DNA of 20,110 nucleotides from the NCBI GenBank assembly GCA_028717605.1, contig JAQUNM010000003.1, positions 1-20,110 of the forward strand, read 5' to 3'. A program made the position numbers and the translations under genes. Positions 14,271-20,110 of this stretch are shown here, in pieces. This DNA comes from Minisyncoccota bacterium (GTDB taxonomy: Bacteria; Patescibacteriota; Minisyncoccia; Minisyncoccales; GWA2-38-27). The notes below the pieces were generated by a model. That model saw only the letters and a list, made by a program, of their open reading frames with translations, was not told the DNA's origin and did no database searches. Numbering within the stretch: the stretch's first letter is position 1; each line of letters begins with the position of its first letter.

Positions 14271-14567
14271 ATGAATTTCTTTTTTAAACAGATTTTAGTT
14301 AAAAAAGAAGGAGAAACTCGACTAACTGTTTTCTTGACTATCCTGGTATTATTTTTACTAGTTATGAATTCACTGTTCTTGCAAAATCTTAACAAACAGA
14401 AAGAAAGATATCAAGAATTAAAGAGAGAATATCAAACCTTAAAAACTTCTAATGATAAAATGCAAGAAGAGTTTAATGATATGTCTGAAAGAATGGAAGA
14501 GATTAACTTATATTTTAAAAATGATTTTCAAGAAGAGATAAAAAGAATATCAAAAATTATAGAGTAA
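14271..14567 (+). CDS. Small single-pass membrane protein with coiled coil (FtsB/DivIC-like architecture)
   Basis: The 98-aa protein has a short basic cytoplasmic start (MNFFFKQILVKKEGETR), one membrane segment (about 20-40, VFLTILVLFLLVMNSLFL) and a long charged coiled coil to the end (about 42-95, with KQKERYQELKREYQTLK). Size and topology resemble FtsB/DivIC/FtsL divisome subunits, but I see no specific family motif, so that is only a structural analogy. It is a single-gene transcript with its own promoter, a leader hairpin, one of the two best Shine-Dalgarno sites in the window and a strong terminator, which suggests high expression. Confidence 0.8.
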   Translation: MNFFFKQILVKKEGETRLTVFLTILVLFLLVMNSLFLQNLNKQKERYQELKREYQTLKTSNDKMQEEFNDMSERMEEINLYFKNDFQEEIKRISKIIE

Positions 14568-14573
14568 AAAAAG

Positions 14574-14604
14574 ACCCCCTACAAAAAATAGGGGGTTTGT
14601 TTTT
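14574..14604. terminator. Bidirectional intrinsic terminator
   Basis: The 8-bp stem ACCCCCTA (14574-14581) / TAGGGGGT (14589-14596) has a 7-base A-rich loop. Plus-strand transcripts meet TTGTTTTT (14597-14604) after it, ending the small membrane-protein gene. Minus-strand transcripts meet CTTTTTTT, ending the tRNA-Ser pair. The plus-strand T-run touches the encoded CCA end of tRNA-Ser(TGA). Confidence 0.9.
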
Positions 14605-14694
14605 GGCGGAGAGGGTGGGATTCGAACCCACGTGGAGCTTGCGCCCCAAGCAGTTTTCAAGACTGCCCCGTTATGACCGCTTCGGTACCTCTCC
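14604..14694 (-). tRNA. tRNA-Ser(TGA), CCA encoded
   Basis: On the minus strand the acceptor GGAGAGG / CCTCTCC with discriminator G is followed by CCA in the DNA. The anticodon stem GCAGT/ACTGC encloses loop CTTGAAA, so the anticodon is TGA. The long variable arm (GGGGCGCAAGCTCC) and the T-arm GTGGG-TTCGAAT-CCCAC are typical of tRNA-Ser. It reads UCN codons, chiefly UCA; it is not a UGA suppressor. It lies 9 bases after tRNA-Ser(GCT), so the two are co-transcribed. Confidence 0.96.
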
Positions 14695-14703
14695 TTAACA
14701 GGA

Positions 14704-14787
14704 CGGAGGAGGTGGGATTCGAACCCACGGACGGCTTACACCGTCAGAGATTAGCAATCTCTTGCAATGCCTCTATGCGACTCCTCC
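14704..14787 (-). tRNA. tRNA-Ser(GCT)
   Basis: On the minus strand the acceptor GGAGGAG / CTCCTCC with discriminator G is followed by TCC, so CCA is not encoded. The anticodon stem AGAGA/TCTCT encloses loop TTGCTAA, anticodon GCT (AGC/AGU codons). The long variable arm GACGGTGTAAGCCGTC and T-arm GTGGG-TTCGAAT-CCCAC fit serine. It is the first gene of a two-tRNA transcript. Confidence 0.96.
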
Positions 14788-14799
14788 TTTATATATAAT

Positions 14800-14828
14800 A
14801 ATATATTATCTTTTAAGGTTTAAGTCAA
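14800..14828 (-). promoter_or_regulatory. Promoter of the tRNA-Ser pair
   Basis: On the minus strand, TTGACT (14828-14823), 17-base spacer, TATATT (14805-14800), 12 bases before the 5' end of tRNA-Ser(GCT). Its -35 box abuts the -35 box of the divergent tRNA-Arg/recG promoter. Confidence 0.65.
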
Positions 14829-14856
14829 TTTACTTTTCTAATTATTCTATTATAAT
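14829..14856 (+). promoter_or_regulatory. Promoter of tRNA-Arg and recG
   Basis: TTTACT (14829-14834), 16-base spacer, consensus TATAAT (14851-14856). The tRNA starts 8 bases after the -10 box, so transcription begins about at the tRNA 5' end. It is the only promoter seen ahead of recG. Confidence 0.65.
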
Positions 14857-14864
14857 TCTAATAA

Positions 14865-14937
14865 GCGCTTATAGCTTAATGGATAAAGCACTTGATTGCG
14901 GATCAAGAGACTGCAGGTTCGACTCCTGCTAGGCGCA
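14865..14937 (+). tRNA. tRNA-Arg(GCG), abutting recG
   Basis: The acceptor GCGCTTA / TAGGCGC has discriminator A at 14937. The D-stem is GCTT/AAGC, the anticodon stem CTTGA/TCAAG has loop TTGCGGA, so the anticodon is GCG, and the T-arm is GCAGG-TTCGACT-CCTGC. All stems pair, with one G-T in the acceptor. CCA is not encoded: the next bases are the recG ATG. Most bacteria read CGN with an ACG anticodon deaminated to ICG, so GCG is unusual. Confidence 0.95.
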
Positions 14938-17019
14938 ATGAATCTTTTTGCCCCAATCAACAAAGTTTCTAAAATAGGACCTGTTTTTGAATCAAAGCTA
15001 AAAAAATTAGGAATTGAGACAATCCATGATTTACTTTATCATTTTCCTCATAGATATGAGGATTTTTCTGATTTAATTTCTATTGAAAAGGTAGAACTAA
15101 ATAAATTATGCACAGTTAAGGGAAAAATTTTAGCTATAAATAATATCAGAACATTTAAAAAGAGAGTAACTATTACTGAAGCTATTTTACAAGACAAGTC
15201 AGGAGCAATAAAAGTTGTTTGGTTCAATCAACCATATTTAGTTAAGAACCTAAAAAAGAATGATGAGGTTTTCCTGTCTGGTAAGGCTATTTTTAAAAAA
15301 AACATTATTTATCTTTCTAATCCTGTTTATGAAAAAATATCCCCCATCACTCTTCATACTGGCAGATTAGTTCCTGTTTATCCTGAAACAGAAGGTCTTT
15401 CTTCAAGATGGTTAAGAATAATTTTAAAATCTGTTCTGGTAGGATTAAAGAATAAAATTCCAGAAATTCTTCCTTTAGAGTTTAATCTATTAAAAATTGA
15501 AAAAGCTTTATGGCAAATTCATTTTCCAGAATCTTTAAAGTTAGCTGAAAAAGCCAAACAAAGATTTAGTTTTGAACAACTTTTTTTAATTCAATTAGCT
15601 GTTTTAAGACAAAGAATTAGAATAACTCAGGAAAAATCAGTTTCTATCCCTATAAACCTAAAGTTCATTAAAAGATTAGTTTCTTCCCTTCCTTATAAAC
15701 TGACTAATGCTCAAAAAAAATGTTCTTGGCAAATATTAAAAGATTTAGAAAAAGCCTATCCTATGAATAGGCTTTTGGAAGGAGACGTTGGTTCTGGCAA
15801 GACTATTGTAGCTACCATAGCTGCTTTAAGTACTGTTAAAGCTGGTTATCAGGTAGCTTTTATGGCTCCTACTGAAATTTTAGCCAAGCAACATTTTCAA
15901 GAAGTTTTTAAGCTTTTAAAGAATTTCAACTTAGACGTAGGAATTCTCACTGGCAAAGAAGATAAATTTTATTCTAAAAAATTAAAAAATGATTTTATAG
16001 AAATTTCGAGAAAAAAACTATTAGAAAAAACAGAGAAAGGAGAAATTAATGTTCTAATTGGCACCCATGCTTTAATCCAAGATAAGGTTAAATTTAATAA
16101 ACTAGCTTTAGTAATCTTAGACGAACAACATAGGTTTGGAATAAAGCAAAGAGCTAAATTATGCAAACAAAAAAATATCATTCCTCATTTGCTTTCTATG
16201 ACAGCTACTCCTATCCCCAGAACATTAGCTTTAACTATTTATGGCGATCTAGATCTTTCCTTGCTTGATGAATTACCCAAAGGAAGGAAAAAAATTATTA
16301 CTGAAATCGTGAAACCAGAAGAAAGAAAAAAAACCTATGCTTTTATTAAAAAAGAACTAAAAAAAGGAAGGCAGGTTTTTGTTGTTTGCCCCAGGATAGA
16401 AGAAAAAGAAAACGATAATTCAAATTGGTCAGAAACAAAAGCTGTTAAAAAAGAATTTGAAATTCTTTCTAAAGAAATATTTCCTGAATTCAAAGTAGGC
16501 ATGATTCACGGAAAGTTAGCCTCAAAAGAAAAAGAACGAATAATGAAAGATTTCAAAAATAAAAAAATAGATATTATAGTTTCTACTTCTGTGGTTGAAG
16601 TTGGCATTGATGTTCCTAATGCTTCAGTAATGATGATAGAGGGGGCAGAAAGATTTGGCTTAGCTCAGCTTCATCAATTCAGGGGAAGAGTGGGAAGAAG
16701 TAAATTCCAATCTTACTGTTTTGTTCTAACAGGATCTCACTCTACAAAATCATATCAAAGATTAAAAGCTTTAAAACAAGCAGAAACTGGTTTTGTTTTA
16801 GCTGAAAAAGATTTAGAATTAAGGGGGCCTGGAGAATTTTCAGGAACTAGGCAATGGGGAATACCTGATTTAACTATGCAATCTTTGACTAACCTTGCTT
16901 TAATACAGGAAACCAGAGAAAAAGCTAGACAATTATTACAAAAAGATTTTCATTTAAAAAATCATCCTTTTTTAAAACAAAAGCTTAAAAATTTCCAAGA
17001 AAATATTCATTTAGAGTAA
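14938..17019 (+). CDS. recG: ATP-dependent DNA helicase RecG
   Basis: The 693-aa branch-migration helicase remodels stalled forks and Holliday junctions. The N-terminus MNLFAPINKVSKIGPVFESK and DLLYHFPHRYEDFSD (31-45) is the RecG wedge-domain start and fixes the ATG at 14938. An OB-like domain follows (about 55-130). Helicase motifs are GDVGSGKT (282-289), DEQHRFG (395-401), TATPIPRTLALTIYGDLD (from 422), VSTSVVEVGIDVPNAS and QLHQFRGRVGRS. Length is typical. The open frame extends upstream into the tRNA-Arg gene, but that part is not protein. There is no 5' leader besides the tRNA, so after tRNA 3' trimming the mRNA would begin at or near AUG. A bidirectional terminator follows 5 bases after the stop. 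Confidence 0.97.
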   Translation: MNLFAPINKVSKIGPVFESKLKKLGIETIHDLLYHFPHRYEDFSDLISIEKVELNKLCTVKGKILAINNIRTFKKRVTITEAILQDKSGAIKVVWFNQPYLVKNLKKNDEVFLSGKAIFKKNIIYLSNPVYEKISPITLHTGRLVPVYPETEGLSSRWLRIILKSVLVGLKNKIPEILPLEFNLLKIEKALWQIHFPESLKLAEKAKQRFSFEQLFLIQLAVLRQRIRITQEKSVSIPINLKFIKRLVSSLPYKLTNAQKKCSWQILKDLEKAYPMNRLLEGDVGSGKTIVATIAALSTVKAGYQVAFMAPTEILAKQHFQEVFKLLKNFNLDVGILTGKEDKFYSKKLKNDFIEISRKKLLEKTEKGEINVLIGTHALIQDKVKFNKLALVILDEQHRFGIKQRAKLCKQKNIIPHLLSMTATPIPRTLALTIYGDLDLSLLDELPKGRKKIITEIVKPEERKKTYAFIKKELKKGRQVFVVCPRIEEKENDNSNWSETKAVKKEFEILSKEIFPEFKVGMIHGKLASKEKERIMKDFKNKKIDIIVSTSVVEVGIDVPNASVMMIEGAERFGLAQLHQFRGRVGRSKFQSYCFVLTGSHSTKSYQRLKALKQAETGFVLAEKDLELRGPGEFSGTRQWGIPDLTMQSLTNLALIQETREKARQLLQKDFHLKNHPFLKQKLKNFQENIHLE

Positions 17020-17024
17020 AAAAC

Positions 17025-17058
17025 AAGGGCATAACTAAATAGCAGTTATGCCCTTTTT
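17025..17058. terminator. Bidirectional intrinsic terminator between recG and the lipoprotein gene
   Basis: A perfect 12-bp stem, AAGGGCATAACT (17025-17036) / AGTTATGCCCTT (17044-17055), with loop AAATAGC. The plus strand continues with TTT (a run of five T including the stem end). The minus strand continues with GTTTTTTAC. It lies between two convergent stops (17019 and 17060). Confidence 0.92.
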
Positions 17059-17059
17059 A

Positions 17060-17416
17060 CTACCTCAGCTTTCTGAAAGAAGTAATTCTCCAGAGTTGCT
17101 GAGAATCAGATTTCTGAGACCTTACCTTAAAGTCTGTGGTCCCGATAATCTGATTTTCCTCGTTGTATACCTGAGCGACAAGATATTCATTGTCGCTCAA
17201 AGAAGAAAGCTCTCCTTCTTGACCTGGGAAAAACCTTGCTTCTCTTACACTTCCCCAGGTTCGGTAGGTAATAACAACCTCATACTTAAGGTTGTTTATT
17301 ACCCTAACCCTTTCCCCATAACGAAAGATGGGCTTGTCTCCGGTTGTCCAGTCTACAGTAGCACAACCAGAACTCAAAAGGGTTACAATCATTAAAAGAA
17401 AAAATATTCTTTTCAT
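17060..17416 (-). CDS. Small putative lipoprotein of unknown function, compositionally foreign
   Basis: The 118-aa protein has a lipoprotein-like signal: MKR, hydrophobic IFFLLMIVTLL, then SSGC with C18 as the likely lipidated residue (serine rather than leucine at -3, so an imperfect lipobox). The mature part is short, polar and beta-rich (RYGERVRVINNLKYEVVITY, then YLVAQVYNEENQIIG), with one cysteine. I do not recognise the family. It has the best Shine-Dalgarno site in the window (GGAGGTGAG at 17427-17419, 6 bases between GGAGG and ATG) and a near-consensus promoter. Its base composition is about 42-47% G+C in rows 17161-17280, versus near 20-30% around it, and codons such as GTC, CTG and CGG-type choices differ from neighbours. 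It may be recently acquired. Confidence 0.85.
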   Translation of the reverse strand: MKRIFFLLMIVTLLSSGCATVDWTTGDKPIFRYGERVRVINNLKYEVVITYRTWGSVREARFFPGQEGELSSLSDNEYLVAQVYNEENQIIGTTDFKVRSQKSDSQQLWRITSFRKLR

Positions 17417-17473
17417 TTCTCACCTCCGTTTTTGAGATAAAAAGTTAAATATCGTGTTTTTAATGTACACCTT

Positions 17474-17502
17474 TTTATATCATAAAAGATAGACTTTGTC
17501 AA
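17474..17502 (-). promoter_or_regulatory. Strong sigma70 promoter of the lipoprotein gene
   Basis: On the minus strand, consensus TTGACA (17502-17497), 17-base spacer, TATAAA (17479-17474), preceded by TGA (extended -10). The -35 box starts 4 bases past the 3' end of tRNA-Glu. It predicts a leader of about 50 bases before the ATG at 17416. Confidence 0.8.
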
Positions 17503-17505
17503 TAG

Positions 17506-17577
17506 CGACCCTACGGGGAGTCGAACCCCGGTTTTCAGGATGAAAACCTGATGTCCTAACCACTAGACGATAGGGTC
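17506..17577 (-). tRNA. tRNA-Glu(TTC)
   Basis: On the minus strand the acceptor GACCCTA / TAGGGTC has discriminator G. The D-stem is GTCT/GGAC (with a G-T pair), and the anticodon stem TCAGG/CCTGA has loop TTTTCAT, anticodon TTC. The T-arm is CGGGG-TTCGACT-CCCCG. CCA is not encoded (next bases CTA). No terminator is seen before the lipoprotein promoter, so read-through into the lipoprotein gene is possible. Confidence 0.96.
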
Positions 17578-17586
17578 AACACTAAT

Positions 17587-17615
17587 ATAGTATATTAAAA
17601 GTTGAAAAAAATCAA
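17587..17615 (-). promoter_or_regulatory. Promoter of tRNA-Glu
   Basis: On the minus strand, TTGATT (17615-17610), 17-base spacer, TACTAT (17592-17587), 9 bases before the tRNA 5' end. It overlaps the divergent tsaD promoter over 14 bases. Confidence 0.55.
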
Positions 17616-17630
17616 GAAAAATAATAAAAT
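17602..17630 (+). promoter_or_regulatory. Promoter of tsaD-valS (leaderless)
   Basis: TTGAAA (17602-17607), 17-base spacer, TAAAAT (17625-17630), ending 7 bases before the ATG at 17638, so transcription should start at or next to the start codon. No Shine-Dalgarno site is present. Confidence 0.6.
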
Positions 17631-17637
17631 ACAAAAT

Positions 17638-18723
17638 ATGATTATTTTAGGGATTGAAACTTCTTGCGATGATACCTGTTGTGCTTTGTTAAAAAAACAA
17701 GGTAATTTTGAAGTTTTATCAAACATTATTTCTTCTCAAATAATGACTCATAAGCCTTATCAGGGAATATTCCCTGCTTTAGCTAAAAGAGAACATGAAA
17801 AAAATTTAACCTTAGTTTTAAAAAATGCCTTAAAAAAAGCACATCTTTTAGAAAAAAAACAAAATAAAACAAAAGACTTAAGCAATATTCTTTCTCGCCA
17901 TCCAGTGTTATTAAAAAAATTATCTATTTTTCTAAAAAAATATAAAAAACCTAAAATTGATGCTATCGCCATTACCCAAGGACCAGGATTAGAACCCTGT
18001 CTATGGACCGGAATAAATTTTGTTAAAGCTTTGGCCTTTTCTTGGAATATTCCTATTATTCCTGTTAATCATTTAAAAAGTCATATTTATGTTAATCTTT
18101 TACAAAAAAAAATATTATTTCCAGCCCTAGCTTTAATCGTTTCTGGAGGTCACACTCAATTAATTTTAATGAAAGATAAAAATAATTTTAAATTATTAGG
18201 AGAAACTAGAGATGATGCTGCTGGCGAATGCTTTGACAAAACAGCTAGGTTATTAAAATTAGACTATCCAGGCGGACCAGAAATAGCTAAAAAAGCTAAA
18301 TCAGTTATGGAAAGTTCGATTAAATTACCAAGACCAATGATAAATTCGAAAAACTATGATTTCAGTTTTTCGGGTTTAAAAACAGCTGTTTTATACGAAA
18401 CAAAAAAAAGAAAATTAAATAAAAAAATCGTTCAAGAGCTATGTTTTGAAATTCAGCAATCGATTATTGATGTTTTGTTAAAAAAAACAATAAAAGCATC
18501 TAGGGATTTTAAAGTAAAATCAATTGTTCTTGGCGGAGGAGTTATAGCTAACGAAGAATTAAGAAAACAATTTAAAAAGAAAATAAATATTCCTTTAGTT
18601 CTTCCCGCTAATAATCTCTGCACTGATAATGCTTTAATGACCTGCTTAGCTGCTTCTTGTAACCTTAGACAAAAAGACTGGAAAAAATTAAAAGCAAATG
18701 CTAATCTAAAAATACATGGATAA
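17638..18723 (+). CDS. tsaD: tRNA N6-adenosine threonylcarbamoyltransferase TsaD
   Basis: With the ATG at 17638 the protein is 361 aa, starting MIILGIETSCDDTCCALL as the family does. An upstream TTG at 17602 is open but lies in the promoter. TsaD, with TsaB/TsaE, transfers threonylcarbamoyl to A37 of ANN-reading tRNAs. Visible motifs are ALAKREHEKNL, ITQGPGLEPCLWTG (112-125), the metal-site NHLKSH (144-149, H145 and H149), SGGHTQL (169-175), GECFDKTARLL, FSFSGLKTA and NLCTDNALM near the end. A Lys/Leu-rich insert of about 33 residues (about 67-107) sits between ALKKA and IDAIAITQGPG. It overlaps valS by 8 bases, so both are one transcript. Confidence 0.96.
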   Translation: MIILGIETSCDDTCCALLKKQGNFEVLSNIISSQIMTHKPYQGIFPALAKREHEKNLTLVLKNALKKAHLLEKKQNKTKDLSNILSRHPVLLKKLSIFLKKYKKPKIDAIAITQGPGLEPCLWTGINFVKALAFSWNIPIIPVNHLKSHIYVNLLQKKILFPALALIVSGGHTQLILMKDKNNFKLLGETRDDAAGECFDKTARLLKLDYPGGPEIAKKAKSVMESSIKLPRPMINSKNYDFSFSGLKTAVLYETKKRKLNKKIVQELCFEIQQSIIDVLLKKTIKASRDFKVKSIVLGGGVIANEELRKQFKKKINIPLVLPANNLCTDNALMTCLAASCNLRQKDWKKLKANANLKIHG

Positions 18724-20110
18724 ACATCACGAACCTAAAAAGATAGAGAAAAAAATATATTCTTTCTGGCAAAAAAAGGGTTTATTTAAACCAGATAAAT
18801 TAAAAGGCAAACCCTATACTATTGTTTTACCCCCACCTAATGTAACTGGATCTCTACACCTAGGTCATACTTTAAATGCTACTTGCCAAGATATAATTAT
18901 AAGACAAAAAAGAATGCAGGGCTTTAAAGCTTTGTGGCTTCCTGGAACTGATCACGCTGGTATTGCTACTCAAAATGTAGTAGAAAAAAATTTAAAAAAA
19001 AGGGGGCTAACTAGATTTGATTTAGGCAGAGAAAAATTTATTAAAGAAGTTTGGGAATGGAAAAAACAATACGGTAATATTATTTTTAATCAATACAAAA
19101 AACTTGGCGTTTCTTGCGATTGGTCTAGGGCCAGATTTACTATGGATAAAGAATATGCCAAAGAAGTTAAAAAAGCTTTTTTACATTATTATAAAAAAGG
19201 CTGGATTTATCAGGCTAACAGAGCAATTAATTGGTGCCCTAGGTGCCTTACTAGTCTTTCTGATTTAGAACTAGAATACAAAGAAGAAAAAACTAATCTC
19301 TGGTATATAAAATACCCTATTAAAAACAGTAAAGAATTCATTATTGTCGCCACCACCAGACCAGAAACAATGTTAGGAGACACGGCCGTTGCTGTCAATC
19401 CTAAAGATGAAAGATATAAAAAATTTACAGGAAAAAAGGTCATTCTTCCTTTACAAAACAAAGAAATTCCTATTGTTCAAGATAGATTAATAGATATGAG
19501 TTTTGGCACAGGTGCTGTTAAAATAACTCCAGCACATGATTTAAATGATGAAAAAATAGGAAAAAATCATAATCTAGAAAGTATCCAAGTTATTTCGGAA
19601 AAAGCCTTAATGACAGAAAACTGTCCCAAAAAATACCAAGGGTTAAAAACCTTAATAGCTAGAGAAGAAATTATTAAAGATTTGGAAAAACTCAATTTAC
19701 TAGAAAAAATCCAAGAATATACTCACTCTGTTCCCAAGTGTTACAGATGTAACTCAACTGTAGAAGTTATTCTTTCTTTACAATGGTTTTTAAAAATGCA
19801 AGAACTCGCCCTTAAAGCGATAAAACCAATTGAAAAAAAAGAAATAATATTCTTTCCTAAAAATTTTGAAAAAACTTATTTAGCTTGGCTAAAAAACATA
19901 AAAGATTGGTGTATTTCTAGACAAATCTGGTGGGGACACAAAATACCAATAAAAGGAGAAACAGATGTTTTAGATACTTGGTTCAGTTCAGCTTTGTGGC
20001 CTTTTGCCACCTTAAACAAAAAAGATTTCAAAACTTTTTATCCAACCAACTCTCTTTTTACAGCCAGAGATATTATCAATCTTTGGGTAAGTAGAATGAT
20101 ATTTTCTTCT
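18716..20110 (+). CDS. valS: Valyl-tRNA synthetase, partial (C-terminus beyond window)
   Basis: The first 465 codons of a class Ia synthetase that charges tRNA-Val. The ATG at 18716 overlaps the tsaD end. MDKHHEPKKIEKKIYSFW leads to PPPNVTGSLHLGHTLN (39-54), holding the HIGH-type HLGH. LPGTDHAGIATQ, a CPRC knuckle in NWCPRCLTSLSDLELEY, and the CP1 editing domain with ATTRPETMLGDTAVAVNP (about 213-230) and FGTGAVKITPAHD follow. WCISRQIWWGHKIP is followed after only five residues by DVLDTWFSSALWPF. Bacterial ValRS usually has some 30-40 residues there, so an insert is missing. The KMSKS loop and anticodon-binding domain lie beyond the window. Confidence 0.95.
   Translation, partial: MDKHHEPKKIEKKIYSFWQKKGLFKPDKLKGKPYTIVLPPPNVTGSLHLGHTLNATCQDIIIRQKRMQGFKALWLPGTDHAGIATQNVVEKNLKKRGLTRFDLGREKFIKEVWEWKKQYGNIIFNQYKKLGVSCDWSRARFTMDKEYAKEVKKAFLHYYKKGWIYQANRAINWCPRCLTSLSDLELEYKEEKTNLWYIKYPIKNSKEFIIVATTRPETMLGDTAVAVNPKDERYKKFTGKKVILPLQNKEIPIVQDRLIDMSFGTGAVKITPAHDLNDEKIGKNHNLESIQVISEKALMTENCPKKYQGLKTLIAREEIIKDLEKLNLLEKIQEYTHSVPKCYRCNSTVEVILSLQWFLKMQELALKAIKPIEKKEIIFFPKNFEKTYLAWLKNIKDWCISRQIWWGHKIPIKGETDVLDTWFSSALWPFATLNKKDFKTFYPTNSLFTARDIINLWVSRMIFSS

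Noticed and set aside
14267..14272. TATAAT sequence overlapping the ATG of the small membrane protein gene
   Set aside because: It would start transcription inside the gene; it arises from the Shine-Dalgarno-ATG junction, and a better promoter lies at 14176-14204.
14604..14694. tRNA with anticodon TGA as evidence for UGA recoding
   Set aside because: Anticodon TGA pairs with UCA (serine). UGA is used as a stop in several ATGA overlaps here, so there is no sign of code 4 or 25.
14896..14937. Longer RecG starting inside the tRNA-Arg gene
   Set aside because: The 14 extra residues translate tRNA sequence and do not resemble RecG; the Met at 14938 aligns with the family N-terminus.
17048..17395. 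Plus-strand open frame of 115 codons opposite the lipoprotein gene
   Set aside because: It starts inside the terminator and has no promoter or Shine-Dalgarno site. The minus-strand gene has a signal peptide, strong Shine-Dalgarno site and promoter, so this is a shadow.
1..20110. Reverse transcriptase, template repeat, CRISPR array, transposase or phage genes
   Set aside because: All substantial frames are accounted for by other families, and I saw no regularly spaced repeats or second copy of the candidate variable region. A subtle distant repeat could be missed by eye.

Overview
The window is AT-rich, roughly 30% G+C by eye, and densely packed. Genes overlap by 1-11 bases and TGA is used as a stop (ATGA overlaps), so the code is standard bacterial. 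It carries a complete inner-membrane type IV pilus (T4P) cluster with no secretin (pilQ) gene, tRNAs that mostly lack encoded CCA, and little use of Shine-Dalgarno sites. This fits a Candidate Phyla Radiation (Patescibacteria) bacterium, probably a Parcubacteria-like lineage. That assignment is inference from gene content and style; no 16S rRNA or ribosomal protein gene is present.

Layout. (1) 1-1800, minus strand: lemA - htpX - TFIIB-type zinc-ribbon protein (cut by the window edge), with a promoter ahead of lemA. (2) 1797-12325, minus strand: a long T4P cluster read as pilM-pilN-pilO-(small pilP-position protein)-pilB-receiver protein-pilT-pilC-pilin-pilin-pilD-minor pilins H-, I/V- and J-like. 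It starts at an extended -10 promoter before pilM, and the pilins have a second internal promoter. (3) 12318-14271: a degenerate ComF-like gene faces divergently from pilM. It converges on a hypothetical gene that follows a dCMP deaminase gene. A divergent promoter pair then leads to a small membrane coiled-coil protein. (4) 14574-14937: a bidirectional terminator, two tRNA-Ser genes on the minus strand, and tRNA-Arg(GCG) on the plus strand. (5) 14938-20110: recG begins on the base right after tRNA-Arg. A bidirectional terminator and a compositionally distinct small lipoprotein gene follow, then tRNA-Glu, then tsaD overlapping valS, which is cut by the window end.

How the genes work together. 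PilB and PilT would drive pilus extension and retraction on the PilM/N/O/C platform. PilD processes five prepilin-like proteins. The H/I/J-like minor pilins would prime and cap the fibre.

The most interesting item is the H-like minor pilin. It carries a C-terminal DUF1566/C-type-lectin-like domain whose last ~43 codons look like the variable region of a diversity-generating retroelement (DGR): an adenine-poor, GC-rich patch made almost only of NNY codons. If true, the cell shows a hypermutable receptor at the pilus tip. No reverse transcriptase or template repeat is visible in this window, so those would lie elsewhere.

A second theme is leaderless expression. pilM, the dCMP deaminase gene and tsaD have -10 boxes 6-10 bases before their ATG, and recG starts exactly where a tRNA ends. 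Two other genes have strong Shine-Dalgarno sites. Apart from promoters, hairpins and RNA genes, no gene-free stretch exceeds 300 bases.
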